Shown here: in pieces, positions 1 to 9,372 of the stretch | Position numbering within the stretch: the stretch's first letter is position 1 | Layout of the letters: each line of letters begins with the position of its first letter | Source: Microbacterium suaedae | Lineage (GTDB): Bacteria > Actinomycetota > Actinomycetes > Actinomycetales > Microbacteriaceae | Length of the DNA: 64,000 bases | Direction: 5' to 3' | NCBI RefSeq assembly: GCF_003254645.1 | Contig: NZ_PNFD01000004.1 | Coordinates: 186,001 to 250,000, forward strand | Notes under the pieces: model-generated | Databases searched by the model: none | The model's input: only the letters and a program-made list of their open reading frames with translations | What the model was told of the DNA's origin: nothing | Program-made: the position numbers and the translations under genes

Positions 1-1350
1 CATCTCGTCGCGCGGGACGACCTTAACGCGCTCGCGCCCCTCGGGCTCGCCGAGCGCGACCTCGTGTCCGTCGAGGCGGTGCCAGCCGTCGAGGTCGGTC
101 CACTTCACGTCGCGCGAGGCGAGCAGAGCGGGGATCGCCTCCTCCGACGGATCCGCGGGCTGCCACCAGGATCCCTGGTCGTTGACGAGGTGGGTGATCG
201 TCTCCATCGCGTCGGACTTCGTGTGCCCGATGAGGCCGACGGGTCCGCGCTTGATCCAGCCGGTCGCGTAGACGCCGGGGAGGATGTCGTTCGAGTCCTC
301 GGCGAGCACCTGGCCCTCGTGGTTGGGGATGACACCGTGGCGGTCGTCGAACGGAACGTCCTTCAGCGGGGAGCCGAAGTAGCCGACCGCGCGGTACAGC
401 TGGCCGAGGGGCTGCTCGCGCAGCTCTCCCGTGCCGACGACGCCGCCGGCGCCGTCCGACTTCGTCCGTTCGTACACGAGCGACGCCACGCGCCCCTCGT
501 CGTCGGTCTTCACCTCGACGGGCTTCGCCCAGAAGTGCAGGTGCAGTCGGCGCGACGCCTCGCCGCCCGCGCCATTCGCGCTCGGCAGCTCACGCCACTT
601 CTGCAGCACGCGGTCGATGACCTTCACCTGCTTGTTCGTGGCGATGGCCTCCTTCGAGGCCTCGTCGTAGTCGAAGTCCTCGTCGTAGACGACCATGTCG
701 ACATCGTTCAGCTCGCCGAGCTCGCGCAGCTCAAGCGGCGTGAACTTCACCTGCGCGGGGCCACGGCGCCCGAACACGTGCACGTCGGTGACGGGCGATT
801 GCTTGAGGATCTCGTAGACGTTCGCGGGGATCTCGGTCGGCAGCAGGTCGTCAGCATGCTTCGCGAGCACGCGTGCGGCGTCGAGCGCGACGTTGCCGTT
901 GCCGATCATGCCGACGTGCTCGCCGGTGAGCGGCCACGTGCGCGGCACATCGGGGTGTCCGTCGTACCAGCTGACGAAGTCCGCCGCGCCGTACGACTCC
1001 TTCGCGTCGATCCCCGGGATGTCGAGCGACGCATCGCGCACCGCGCCGGTTGCGAAGATCACCGCGTTGTAGTGCTGCTTCAGGTCATCGAGGGTGATGT
1101 CCTCGCCGAAGTGCACATTGCCGAAGATCCGGATGTCCCCGCGGTCGAGCACGCCGCGCAGCGCGTTCACGACGCCCTTGATACGCGGGTGGTCGGGCGC
1201 GACGCCGTAGCGCACGAGGCCATAGGGCGCGGGGAGGTGCTCGAAGAGGTCGATCGAGACCTCGAAGCTGCGCTCGGTCCGAAGCAGGATGTCGGCGGCG
1301 TAGATCCCGGCGGGGCCGGCGCCGACGATGGCAAGGCGGAGCTTTGTCAT
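1..1350 (-). CDS. fprA: FprA-type ferredoxin-NADP+ reductase (C-terminus cut by window edge)
   Basis: Cytoplasmic FAD flavoenzyme of the adrenodoxin-reductase/FprA type, which moves electrons between NADPH and ferredoxin. The N-terminus carries the FAD Rossmann motif (VGAGPAGIYA, residues 8-17). The family signature PAPYGLVRYGVAPDH follows near residue 40, and an NADPH-site motif GNGNVALD lies near residue 150. The start is ATG at 1350, after a weak purine stretch. 450 codons are present with no stop, so the gene runs off the left edge; the family is only slightly longer, so little is missing. It leads a same-strand group with the polyprenyl synthase and menG. The electron partner cannot be told from the sequence. 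Confidence 0.9.
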   Translation of the reverse strand, partial: MTKLRLAIVGAGPAGIYAADILLRTERSFEVSIDLFEHLPAPYGLVRYGVAPDHPRIKGVVNALRGVLDRGDIRIFGNVHFGEDITLDDLKQHYNAVIFATGAVRDASLDIPGIDAKESYGAADFVSWYDGHPDVPRTWPLTGEHVGMIGNGNVALDAARVLAKHADDLLPTEIPANVYEILKQSPVTDVHVFGRRGPAQVKFTPLELRELGELNDVDMVVYDEDFDYDEASKEAIATNKQVKVIDRVLQKWRELPSANGAGGEASRRLHLHFWAKPVEVKTDDEGRVASLVYERTKSDGAGGVVGTGELREQPLGQLYRAVGYFGSPLKDVPFDDRHGVIPNHEGQVLAEDSNDILPGVYATGWIKRGPVGLIGHTKSDAMETITHLVNDQGSWWQPADPSEEAIPALLASRDVKWTDLDGWHRLDGHEVALGEPEGRERVKVVPRDEM

Positions 1351-1388
1351 GTGGTGCGGATCTTTCTCTTGTTTTTCGGCGAAGCGCG

Positions 1389-2450
1389 TCAGCTGGATCG
1401 ATCGGCGAGCTGCCGGGCGAAGCGCGTGAGCGCCTCGCGCACGGCGCCGCGTGGCAGGACCGACAGGGCGTCGACTGCCTCGTTCGTCCAGGAGAGCGCG
1501 AGTTCGTGGGTGCGGGTCGTCGCGGCGTGGTCGCGAAGCTCGGCGAGCGGACCGTCGAGGATCGCGGGATCCTCGCCGTCACGGATGCGCGCCACGCCGT
1601 CGTCGATGCGGCGCGCGAGATCCCGGTCGGCGGCGTCGTCACTCGCCTGCAACAGCAGATAGGGCATCGTGACGACCCCGGCCCGCAGATCGGTTCCCGG
1701 AACCTTGCCCGTGTCTTCCGGGCGCGAGGAGAGGTCGATGACATCGTCAGCGAGCTGGAAGGCGACACCGACCTTCTCGCCGTACTCGCGCAGCGCATCG
1801 CGGTAGTCATCCTTCGCGTTCGCGAAGTACGCCCCGGCCTGCGCAGCGGCGGCGATCAACGACCCCGTCTTGTCGGCGAGCACACGAATGTAGAAGTCGA
1901 TCGGATCGTCGCCTTCGGCCGGGCCGACCGTCTCGTGCAGCTGGCCCATGACGAGACGCTCGAACGTCTCGGTCTGCAGATCGACCGCCACGGCACCGCG
2001 ACGCCCCATGACGCGGCTCGCCCGCGCCAGCAGGAGATCTCCGGTGAGGATCGCGGTCGAGTTGTCCCAGACGCGGTGCGCCGACGGCACACCCCGGCGC
2101 CGGTCGGCGCCGTCCATGACGTCGTCGTGGTACAGCGACCCGAGGTGCATGAGCTCAAGCGCAACGGCAACGTCGCGGACGGCGGGGGTGATGCCGTCGC
2201 CGAGCTGCGCCGTGAGCATCACGAGCATGGGGCGCACGCGCTTGCCGCCAGCCTCATAGAGGTATCGGCTCGTGGCGTCGGCGAGGCGGTCGGCCGAGCC
2301 GAGTTCCTCGGCGATCGCCTGCTCGACCTCCTCCAACGCCTCTTCGAGCGTCGACACCAGACGTCGGGCCGCAGGGCCGACGAAAATGCGGTCGCTGAGG
2401 CCGAATCGGCTCGCAAGTCGCGAGCCCGAGGGCACGGGGCTCGATGTCAC
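1389..2450 (-). CDS. Polyprenyl diphosphate synthase (menaquinone side chain)
   Basis: All-trans polyprenyl synthase that condenses isopentenyl diphosphate into the long side-chain precursor attached by MenA. It has GGKRVRP near residue 69, the first Asp-rich motif DDVMD at 109-113 and the second DDVID near 237, so both metal-binding motifs are intact. Its 353 residues match the family. The start is GTG at 2450, and a -10-like TAGGGT ends 6 nt upstream, which suggests a leaderless mRNA. It lies just downstream of menG on the same strand, as is usual for the heptaprenyl/octaprenyl synthase partnered with menaquinone genes. Product chain length cannot be read safely from the sequence. Confidence 0.9.
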   Translation of the reverse strand: MTSSPVPSGSRLASRFGLSDRIFVGPAARRLVSTLEEALEEVEQAIAEELGSADRLADATSRYLYEAGGKRVRPMLVMLTAQLGDGITPAVRDVAVALELMHLGSLYHDDVMDGADRRRGVPSAHRVWDNSTAILTGDLLLARASRVMGRRGAVAVDLQTETFERLVMGQLHETVGPAEGDDPIDFYIRVLADKTGSLIAAAAQAGAYFANAKDDYRDALREYGEKVGVAFQLADDVIDLSSRPEDTGKVPGTDLRAGVVTMPYLLLQASDDAADRDLARRIDDGVARIRDGEDPAILDGPLAELRDHAATTRTHELALSWTNEAVDALSVLPRGAVREALTRFARQLADRSS

Positions 2451-2481
2451 CCGTCCACCCTACCCGCGTGCCAGGGGGCTG

Positions 2482-3192
2482 TTACGCCGTGCGACGGGCC
2501 CGGTGCAGCGCGACGATGCCGCAGCTCAGATTGCGATAGGCGACGTCGCTCCATCCCGCCTCCCGCATCCACGCCGCGAGCGTGCGCTGATCGGGCCAGG
2601 CGCGGATCGACTCGTTCAGATAGTCGTATGCCTCGCCGTTCGAGCCCACGATCCGGGCGATCTGCGGGAGCACGCGGTCGTTGTAGAACTCGTAGAGGCG
2701 GCGGAAGACGGCGTTCGGCGGCGTCGAGAACTCGTTGATCACGATGCGCCCACCCGGCCGCGTCACGCGCGCCAGCTCGGCGAGCGCCTTCTTCGGCTCG
2801 TTCACGTTGCGCAGGCCGTACGACATCGTGACGGCGTCGAACTCGTCGTCGTCGAACGGCAGCGCGGTCGCGTCGGCCTCGACGAAGCTCAGACCGCGGA
2901 CGTCTCCGAAGCGACGTCGCCCCTCGGCCAGCATGCCGGGAGAGAAGTCGGCCGCGACCACCTGGGCTCCGCGGCGCGCGAGCGATGCCGACGAGCGGCA
3001 GGTGCCCGCCGCGAGGTCGAGGATCCGCTCCCCCGGCTGCGGATCGACCGCGCGCGTCGTCGCCTCGCGCCAGAGGGCGTCCAAACCGAACGTCATGGCG
3101 ACGTTCGTGAGGTCGTATCGCTTCGCGACCTGGTCGAACATGCCGCTGACGGTCCGCGGATCCTTGCTGAGGTCGGCGCGCTTCGAGGTCAC
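2482..3192 (-). CDS. menG: Demethylmenaquinone methyltransferase
   Basis: SAM-dependent class I methyltransferase of the UbiE/MenG family, which makes the final C-methylation of demethylmenaquinone. The family N-terminus ([12 protein letters not shown], about residues 19-30) is present. The SAM motif LDLAAGTC follows near residue 58, and YGLRNV and [12 protein letters not shown] lie further on. Length is 236 residues, normal for the family. The start is GTG at 3192 with TAGACT six bases upstream and no Shine-Dalgarno, so it is probably leaderless. Its pairing with the polyprenyl synthase and menF supports a menaquinone role rather than ubiquinone, which actinobacteria lack. Confidence 0.95.
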   Translation of the reverse strand: MTSKRADLSKDPRTVSGMFDQVAKRYDLTNVAMTFGLDALWREATTRAVDPQPGERILDLAAGTCRSSASLARRGAQVVAADFSPGMLAEGRRRFGDVRGLSFVEADATALPFDDDEFDAVTMSYGLRNVNEPKKALAELARVTRPGGRIVINEFSTPPNAVFRRLYEFYNDRVLPQIARIVGSNGEAYDYLNESIRAWPDQRTLAAWMREAGWSDVAYRNLSCGIVALHRARRTA

Positions 3193-3237
3193 CCGACGAG
3201 TCTACGTGGGGTGGCTCGGCGGGAGCGTCCGCGCGCA

Positions 3238-3321
3238 TGCACAACGACGCCAACTCTGAGCGCGAGCCGCCCGACACGCCGCAACTCGGGCCCGTCTGCA
3301 CAGAATTGGCGTCGTTGTGCA
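3238..3321. repeat. Family A inverted-repeat element, copy A1 (84 bp)
   Basis: 21-bp terminal arms pair at 20 of 21 positions: TGCACAACGACGCCAACTCT at 3238-3257 against the complement at 3301-3321. The 42-bp interior carries CCCGACACGCCGC, which is shared with copy A2. It lies between menG and menF. Confidence 0.9.
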
Positions 3322-3335
3322 GATCACGCCGACCG

Positions 3336-4610
3336 CTACGCGAGCGCGTCGACGATGGGGCGGAACTTCACCCGGGTCTCGAGCAGCTCGGCCTCGGGGA
3401 CGGATCCGGCGACGATGCCGCCGCCTGCGTGCGCGCGGACCGCCCGCGTCGCGCCGTGATCCGCGTCGTCCTCCGACAGCGGCTCGAACTGCGCCCCGCG
3501 GAGGGCGATCGCCCACTCGCCGTCACCGTTGCCGTCGATCCACCCGACAGGTCCGGCGTAGCGACCACGATCGAAAGGCTCGATCAGGCGGATCGCCTCC
3601 TTCGCCTTGTCTGTCGGAGTGCCCGCGACGGCAGCCGTCGGGTGCAGCGCCCGCACCATGTCGAGCGCCGACGCTCCGTCGGTGAGCGTGCCGTGCACGT
3701 CGGTCGCGAGGTGCCAGAGATTCGGCAGTTCGAGGGTGAAGGGATCCCCTGCCGCCTCGAGGTCGCGCGTGTGCGGACGCAGCGCGTCAAGGACGCTGTC
3801 GACCGCGTACCGGTGCTCGGCGCGATCCTTCTCGCTCGTGGAGAGCTCGAACGGCACCGAATCATCTTCGATCGCGCTGGCGCCGCGCGGCAGCGTTCCC
3901 GCGAGAACGCGCGCCGAGACTTCGCCACCCTGGACGGTCACGAGCGTCTCGGGGCTCGCCCCGATGATTCCGTCGACGGCGTACGTCCACGTGTCGAGGT
4001 ACTCGGTCGCCAGCGAGCGCACGAGGCGGCGCAGATCGGCCTGCGCGGGGATCGTTCCCTCGAGGTCGCGCGCGATGACGACCTTGCTCACCTCACCGGA
4101 TCCGATCGCGGCGAGCGCCTGGCGCACGGCCGCGTCGTGTGCCTCGGGATCCATGGCTCCCGGGCCGAGTGTCGCCGACCAGGACGGCCCGAATCCCACC
4201 TCGCCCACGGCGGGGAGGTCGTCGGGACGGTCCGCGACGCGGATCGTCGTCATCCATGCGCGGTCGCCGCGGCGCCCGACGATCGTCGACGGGACGATGA
4301 GGGTGCTCGGCCACTCGGAGGCGTCGTCGAACGCGAACGCACCGAAGCCGACGAGACCCGTTCCAGGGAGGCCCACTTCGTCGTCGACGTCGGTCGCCTG
4401 CGAGATCGCGCGCCAGAGGTCGGCGATCGCCGCGATCCGTCCGTCCTCCGCGACGTCGATGTGGAGGAGATCGGGGCCCGCGGCGACGAGCCCGTCGCCC
4501 TTTCGCGTCCACACGAGCGGGTTCCGCGGATCCGCGCACAGCAACGCGTCGACGGGTGCGATCTCCCGGGTCGTGGCGACGAGGCGCGGCAGCGAAAGCG
4601 GTTCTGTCAC
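3336..4610 (-). CDS. menF: Isochorismate synthase
   Basis: Chorismate-binding enzyme that turns chorismate into isochorismate, the first committed step to menaquinone. The C-terminal chorismate-binding domain shows SKVVIARD, GASPETLVTVQGG, AGTLPRG, STSEKDRAEH and YAGPVGWID in the expected order. From GTG at 4610 it is 424 residues. I preferred this start to the upstream ATG because TAGGAT sits 7 nt before it (leaderless type) and the extra 36 residues look non-coding. An entC-type role in siderophore synthesis is the alternative, but menG next door and menD on the same strand favour menaquinone. Confidence 0.88.
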   Translation of the reverse strand: MTEPLSLPRLVATTREIAPVDALLCADPRNPLVWTRKGDGLVAAGPDLLHIDVAEDGRIAAIADLWRAISQATDVDDEVGLPGTGLVGFGAFAFDDASEWPSTLIVPSTIVGRRGDRAWMTTIRVADRPDDLPAVGEVGFGPSWSATLGPGAMDPEAHDAAVRQALAAIGSGEVSKVVIARDLEGTIPAQADLRRLVRSLATEYLDTWTYAVDGIIGASPETLVTVQGGEVSARVLAGTLPRGASAIEDDSVPFELSTSEKDRAEHRYAVDSVLDALRPHTRDLEAAGDPFTLELPNLWHLATDVHGTLTDGASALDMVRALHPTAAVAGTPTDKAKEAIRLIEPFDRGRYAGPVGWIDGNGDGEWAIALRGAQFEPLSEDDADHGATRAVRAHAGGGIVAGSVPEAELLETRVKFRPIVDALA

Positions 4611-4617
4611 GTCCCCG

Positions 4618-4623
4618 ATCCTA
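4618..4623 (-). promoter_or_regulatory. -10 hexamer TAGGAT for menF
   Basis: TAGGAT ends 7 nt before the menF GTG, with no Shine-Dalgarno between. This fits transcription starting at the start codon. Confidence 0.55.
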
Positions 4624-4665
4624 TTGAGCGACCGGTGCATTCCGCCTGGGAGCGGAACGACACCA

Positions 4666-4671
4666 TATTGT
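4666..4671 (+). promoter_or_regulatory. -10 hexamer TATTGT for the DUF402 gene
   Basis: TATTGT ends 6 nt before the ATG at 4678, facing away from the menF promoter in a 67-bp divergent gap. Confidence 0.5.
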
Positions 4672-4677
4672 CGAGGG

Positions 4678-5232
4678 ATGAGTACCTCGATCCGCCCCGG
4701 AACCAGAACGCACATCAACTGGCGAAAATGGGACGGCGGGCCGCACTGGGTGCACGAGGTCGTCTACCTCGGTCGCGATGAATGGGGCGCGTGGTTCGGC
4801 CAGCGCCCGGGTTGGCGCAGCCACCGCCCGGGGCGGGACACGCTGCTGAAGACGCCGTGCGTCATGCTGCTCCCCGACCCCGAGGCGGGGAGTGATCATG
4901 GTGCGGAGTGGATCCTCACCGTCAACGCGCCCCCGCAGCGCACCCGCATCTACATCGATGTCGCGTGGGATGCCCGCTGGGACGACGAGGAGCCCCGCGC
5001 GATCGACATGGATCTCGATGTCGTGCGCCGTACAGACCAGCGCGGCATCTACATCGACGACGAAGACGAGTGGGAAGAGCACCGCGTCGAGTACGGGTAC
5101 CCGCTGCACGTCGTCAACCGGCTCGAGCAGGTGACGGCCGAGCTCAAGCAGCGGGTCACCGACCGCGTCGCCCCCTTCAACGAGGCGACGACGCACCCCT
5201 GGTTCGACGTCCTCGACGCGCTCGATCTCTGA
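4678..5232 (+). CDS. DUF402 (FomD-like) protein
   Basis: 184-residue soluble protein of the DUF402 family, whose studied members are nucleotide or phosphonate-nucleotide hydrolases (FomD, bacterial NTP/NDPases). It shows the family's Trp-rich N-terminal half (KWDGGPHWVHEVVYLG, GAWFGQRPGW) and the acidic core (RIYIDVAWD, DMDLDVV, IYIDDEDEWEEH) expected to bind metals. It is divergent from menF. The start ATG at 4678 has TATTGT 6 nt upstream, and GAGGG may act as a weak ribosome site. Family assignment is firm but the substrate here is unknown. Confidence 0.8.
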   Translation: MSTSIRPGTRTHINWRKWDGGPHWVHEVVYLGRDEWGAWFGQRPGWRSHRPGRDTLLKTPCVMLLPDPEAGSDHGAEWILTVNAPPQRTRIYIDVAWDARWDDEEPRAIDMDLDVVRRTDQRGIYIDDEDEWEEHRVEYGYPLHVVNRLEQVTAELKQRVTDRVAPFNEATTHPWFDVLDALDL

Positions 5233-5237
5233 CGCGT

Positions 5238-5322
5238 CAACACAACGCAGTCGATCCGGCATACGGACTGGCCGTAGGGCGGCGCGTTGGGCCGCCCCGT
5301 TCGGATCGACTGCGTTGTGTTG
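5238..5322. repeat. Family B inverted-repeat element, copy B1 (85 bp)
   Basis: Perfect 21-bp arms: CAACACAACGCAGTCGATCC plus one base at 5238-5258, with its exact complement at 5302-5322. It lies between the DUF402 gene and the convergent glycosidase, at the left border of the glycan cassette. The second copy lies at 17730. Confidence 0.9.
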
Positions 5323-5335
5323 CCGGGACGACGGA

Positions 5336-8300
5336 TCAGCCGCAGCTGATGCCGTCGTAGGGAGCCGTCACTGCGGCGTCGCCGACGGTGACAGTCGCCT
5401 CGCCCGGCTCGGCGTCCTGCGAGCGGACCGGGAAGGCGCGCGAGGCGCTGTCGCCCGAAGCCAGGGCGCCGGTCGACTTCTCGCCGTACGGCGTCGACAC
5501 GATCGCTCGCTGCCGCTCCTCCGAGACGTTTTCGGCCCGGACCACGACGAACGCACGCGGGCCGACGCACCGGCTTTCAGCCTCGGCCGCGACGGGCGCC
5601 ACGGCGGCACTCAGGGGCGACACCGCGATGCGGTCGACGATGGGCGCCTCGTCAGCCCGGAGGTTGTAATCGGCGGGCCAGATCTCGGAGGCGAGTGTGT
5701 CGCCGCCCCAGTTCTTCGCCTCTTCCGATCGCAACTCGATGGTGTTGACGCCCTGCTCAAGGTCGAGCACGATCGTCCGCTCCCAGAAGTTGTTCTCGTG
5801 GAAGGTGGGCACGAACATCTCCCGCTGCGGTGCGCCCCCGTTGACGGAGAAGTCGGCGTGGCGCGCCACCGGGTTGGGGTTGTAGTGCGTTCCGTCGACC
5901 TGCTCAGGGTTCGAATAGCGCACGACCACGGCATGGGGCCCGGCCGACGCGGCGTCGACCTCGAAGGTGAGCGTGTTGCCGTTGCCCTGCTCTCCCCCGA
6001 TTCCGGCGACGGCTCGTCCGCCGAAGGCGTTCGTCAGCTCGACGATGGCGGCATCGCCGGCAAGAATCGCGTCCTCCGCGGCGTATTCGGCCGTGTCGAG
6101 TGCGCCCGCACTGGCGCCGACGGTGACGCGATCGACAAGCGCTCCTGCGGATCCGCCGGTCACGACCACCTTGTTCACGCCGCCGGACAGGTGCGCCGCG
6201 AGTGAGGTGCGCGACGCGAGGTCGGCGACGTCGCGTCCGTTGATCGACACGGATCCGGTCGCCTCGCCCAGCACGTCGACACCGAGCGTCTTCTCGCCGT
6301 CGATGTCGCCATAGACCCAGAAGGTCGCCGTCTCGCCCTCGGCCAGCTGCACGGCGCCTGCACCCGAGACGTCGCCATCCAGCCCCGCGTACACCGCGCG
6401 GCCACCCGCCAGGGAGGCATGTTCGGCCTCGTAGACCGATACTGCGGCGGCCGGGTTCGGCAGGGCGAGGGTAATGCGGTCGATGATCGCGTCGCCCTGC
6501 GTCGCTCCGGTTCCGTCGAGGCTCTGCGCCGCGAGCGAGATCGTGTGCGTGCCTTCCGTCAACTCGACCGTCGTGTCGGCGTGATCCCAGACCACCCACT
6601 TGTACGCGAGCGGCAGCAGGATCTCCTGCTCGGCACCGCCGTCGACGCGCACGAACACGTTCGTGGGCCCCTGTTCCGCGACCGCGTCGAAGGTGTTGAG
6701 CGAGTTCGCGAAGACCGACAGGTCATAGGTGCCGTCCTCGGGCACGGTCACCTCGAAGTCGAGCACCCCGTCGGATCCGGTGCGCAATCCCCCGACGCCG
6801 TAACCGCCCGAGGTGTAGAACTTGCCGACGTCGGCCGGCGACCCCTCGGGGCCGTTCTTCGAGTAACCCGAGCCGGTGTACTCGGCCTCCTCGGCCTCGT
6901 AGCTCCCGGTCCACAGCATCGGGTTCGCCGCAGTCGCCTCGCCGGCGCCCGCGGGCGTCACGATGACCTCGTAGGCCGACGACTCCTCGATCAGCGGAAG
7001 CGATTCCCCGTCGAACGGCACCGTCACGGATCCGCCCTCGACCCCCATCGTCGTCTCAGCAAGCAGTCGCGGCTGCGCGGAGTCGCCGAGCTGACCCGTC
7101 CACGGGATCTCCCTCACGGTCACGCGCACGGCGTCGCCGAACACATCCGCCGGCACGTTCTGAAGCCTGACGGGTGCGGCCCCGTCCGCCCCGCCGAAGA
7201 TCGTGCGGGAGACCGCCTTCTCCTCGTCGAGGGTCGAGACGCCCTGGAGCGTGTAGTTCTCGCCCGGGAATGGAGGTGCGACGTCGACCGTGTGCCCCGA
7301 CATCTGCGAGTACGCGTTGTACAGCCACCACTGGCCGTTTCCGCGGTTCGACTGCACCGCCGAGTCGGACAGATTTCCGTTGATGTTCCAGAACGCGATC
7401 ATCGCGTCGACCTTGGAGTCCTCGATCGCAGACATCCACTGGATCATCTGGCCGGGCACCGAGGTGTGATAGTTGAACGCGTATTCATTGACGTTGATCG
7501 GCAGCTCGCGCCCCTCGTGCGCTGTTCCGGCGAAGACCTCCGCTTCCCAGCCGCGGAAGCGCTCGACCGAATCGCGGATGCTCTGCGGATGCGAGAGCTC
7601 GTGCCAGGTGATGATGTCAGGCACCGTGCCAGCATCGCGGGCGTGTTCGAGGAAGCCCTTGACCTGGCCGTAGAGCACGCTGGTTCCGGGGCCGGCGATG
7701 CGCACGTCCGGGTAGGCGGCCTTGATCGTGCGATAGGTCTCATCCCATGCCGCGAAGTAGTCGGTCGGGTCGTCGAGCCACGACGTACCGTCGAGGCTCC
7801 ATTCGCCGGTGCCGAACATGTTTCCCTCAGGCTCGTTGAAGGGCTCGATCACCAGATTGTCGAGGTACTCCTCGTCCAGTCCGGCGATCTTCTCGAGCTG
7901 GTCGTCGAGCACGCGGGCGTAGTCGGCGAGCTTCTCCTCCGGAGTGTCGCCCGGCCACTGGTACGGGAATCCGCGGTACCAGTCGGTGACGCGAAGGTAC
8001 ACGTCGCCGTCGGTCGTGTCGGCGAGCTGTTCGAGCACCTCGAGAGCGTCGGATCCGGGGTGCTGCGCGCCGTCCTGCGCCTTCGTCGCGACGGATCGCA
8101 CGTTCATCCCCTCGACGAGGTTGTCCGTCGGCATGCCGTCGGCGTAGAGCCCGTAGAGAAGGCCGGATGCGCCGCCGAGGAACTCCCCCGTGTCGCTGCC
8201 GAGGTCGACGAAGAGCCCGCCGTCGTGCACCGTGACGTCCGCAGTCAGGGCCACGCCCGCCGCCTCGCCCTGCACCGTGAAAGTGCCGGCCTCGGCGTAC

Positions 8301-9217
8301 TGGGACGGGTCGATGTCCTCCCACGTGGCCGCCACATCGCGATCGTATCCGTCCGAGAACGATGCGCGAACACTCGACGGCAGCTCGGGAGCGGCCTGCG
8401 CTGCCGTCCGAACCTCGAACGCTCCCTGCGTCAGTGATTCGAAGGTCGGGGTCTCCCCGACGAGCCCCGCGACCTGCTCGGCCGAGAGCGCGTCGTGGAA
8501 GACCTGGACATCGTCGATGGCGCCCTGCAGCAGCGGATCCGGATAGAAGGACCTGCCGAGGTATCCCGCCGATGTCGCGTCGTCTGTGAGCAGATCGCCC
8601 ACCGCGATACTCGTTGCGGCGTTCGAGACCGCGACGCCGTCGAGGTAGGTCGTCACGCTTCCGGCGCTCGTGTCGAGTGTCGTCGTGATCGTCGCCCACT
8701 CGCCCGCGCGGAGCGCGCCGTATCCCGTGACGTTCGCCTCCCCCGAGCTGCCCGATGCCGTCAGGGCCGTACGGAGGTCGCCGTCGCCGTTCGAGGGGGT
8801 CGCGAAGAGATACCTCGTCGTGTCGGTGCCGAGATCGAAGACGCGCTGCCACGCGCCGCCGGTTCCGTCCCAGCGCACGCGCGCCGAGACCGTGAGGTCC
8901 GTGGCGCCTTCGAGAGCACCACGCGGGATCGTCACATACCCGCCGCCGTCGCCGCCGGGAAGCTGGAGGGCGGATCCGCCGCCGTCGGCGCCAACGATCT
9001 CGGCCGCGCCCGTGAGGGTGCCGTCGAGCCCGTTGCCCGATGCGTCGGCGATGACGCCGCCGTCGATCGCATCCATCGTGTAGTGCAGCAGGGGCGCGGG
9101 CGCCTCCTCCGCCGCGGCCGGGACCGCGACGGCCCCCATGCCGACTCCGAGAGAGAGCGCAACCGGGAGGGCGATGGCCGCCCGCCTCGATCGGCTCGTC
9201 GGAGGTGTGTTCCTCAT
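5336..9217 (-). CDS. Secreted multidomain glycoside hydrolase (LamG, clan GH-A-like core, CBMs)
   Basis: 1293-residue secreted enzyme. A signal peptide (1-36, ending PAAA) leads into a LamG/concanavalin-like domain (about 42-225). An Ig-like linker domain (about 235-305) comes next, then a TIM-barrel region that looks like clan GH-A (GH39-like). The barrel has EPFNEPEG (Glu462, likely acid/base) and INVNEYAF (Glu578, likely nucleophile). At least three carbohydrate-binding modules of CBM6/35 type follow, each opening with YEAE or YAAE. The last domain has two Cys. No sortase signal is seen. The start ATG at 9217 was chosen because it opens the signal peptide. A LacI-type operator at 9324 ties it to the cassette. 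Substrate is probably a plant cell-wall glycan; the exact GH family is uncertain. Confidence 0.82.
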   Translation of the reverse strand: MRNTPPTSRSRRAAIALPVALSLGVGMGAVAVPAAAEEAPAPLLHYTMDAIDGGVIADASGNGLDGTLTGAAEIVGADGGGSALQLPGGDGGGYVTIPRGALEGATDLTVSARVRWDGTGGAWQRVFDLGTDTTRYLFATPSNGDGDLRTALTASGSSGEANVTGYGALRAGEWATITTTLDTSAGSVTTYLDGVAVSNAATSIAVGDLLTDDATSAGYLGRSFYPDPLLQGAIDDVQVFHDALSAEQVAGLVGETPTFESLTQGAFEVRTAAQAAPELPSSVRASFSDGYDRDVAATWEDIDPSQYAEAGTFTVQGEAAGVALTADVTVHDGGLFVDLGSDTGEFLGGASGLLYGLYADGMPTDNLVEGMNVRSVATKAQDGAQHPGSDALEVLEQLADTTDGDVYLRVTDWYRGFPYQWPGDTPEEKLADYARVLDDQLEKIAGLDEEYLDNLVIEPFNEPEGNMFGTGEWSLDGTSWLDDPTDYFAAWDETYRTIKAAYPDVRIAGPGTSVLYGQVKGFLEHARDAGTVPDIITWHELSHPQSIRDSVERFRGWEAEVFAGTAHEGRELPINVNEYAFNYHTSVPGQMIQWMSAIEDSKVDAMIAFWNINGNLSDSAVQSNRGNGQWWLYNAYSQMSGHTVDVAPPFPGENYTLQGVSTLDEEKAVSRTIFGGADGAAPVRLQNVPADVFGDAVRVTVREIPWTGQLGDSAQPRLLAETTMGVEGGSVTVPFDGESLPLIEESSAYEVIVTPAGAGEATAANPMLWTGSYEAEEAEYTGSGYSKNGPEGSPADVGKFYTSGGYGVGGLRTGSDGVLDFEVTVPEDGTYDLSVFANSLNTFDAVAEQGPTNVFVRVDGGAEQEILLPLAYKWVVWDHADTTVELTEGTHTISLAAQSLDGTGATQGDAIIDRITLALPNPAAAVSVYEAEHASLAGGRAVYAGLDGDVSGAGAVQLAEGETATFWVYGDIDGEKTLGVDVLGEATGSVSINGRDVADLASRTSLAAHLSGGVNKVVVTGGSAGALVDRVTVGASAGALDTAEYAAEDAILAGDAAIVELTNAFGGRAVAGIGGEQGNGNTLTFEVDAASAGPHAVVVRYSNPEQVDGTHYNPNPVARHADFSVNGGAPQREMFVPTFHENNFWERTIVLDLEQGVNTIELRSEEAKNWGGDTLASEIWPADYNLRADEAPIVDRIAVSPLSAAVAPVAAEAESRCVGPRAFVVVRAENVSEERQRAIVSTPYGEKSTGALASGDSASRAFPVRSQDAEPGEATVTVGDAAVTAPYDGISCG

Positions 9218-9323
9218 CTTTGAGTGCCTTCCGTGTGTTCGTGGATCCGTCGTGCGGCGCACGCCGGGGTCATCAGATCGTCGGCCGTGGGGCCGGGCTG
9301 GTGCGGATGCGCTCCCTTCGTTG

Positions 9324-9339
9324 ATCGAACCGGTTCGAT
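9324..9339. promoter_or_regulatory. LacI-type operator upstream of the large glycosidase
   Basis: Perfect 16-bp palindrome ATCGAACCGGTTCGAT, about 107 bp before the glycosidase start. The same core TCGAACCGGTTCGA lies upstream of the sugar-binding protein, and CGAACCGGTTCG upstream of the lacI-family gene. Confidence 0.85.
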
Positions 9340-9372
9340 TTGCGGCGCGCGGCAAGGCCGTGGCGCCGTGCC

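Noticed and set aside
64..1662. 532-residue open frame on the plus strand opposite fprA
   Set aside because: It is antisense to a gene with clear FAD/NADPH motifs. Long antisense frames are expected at 70% GC and this one is Val/Arg/Asp-rich without domain motifs.
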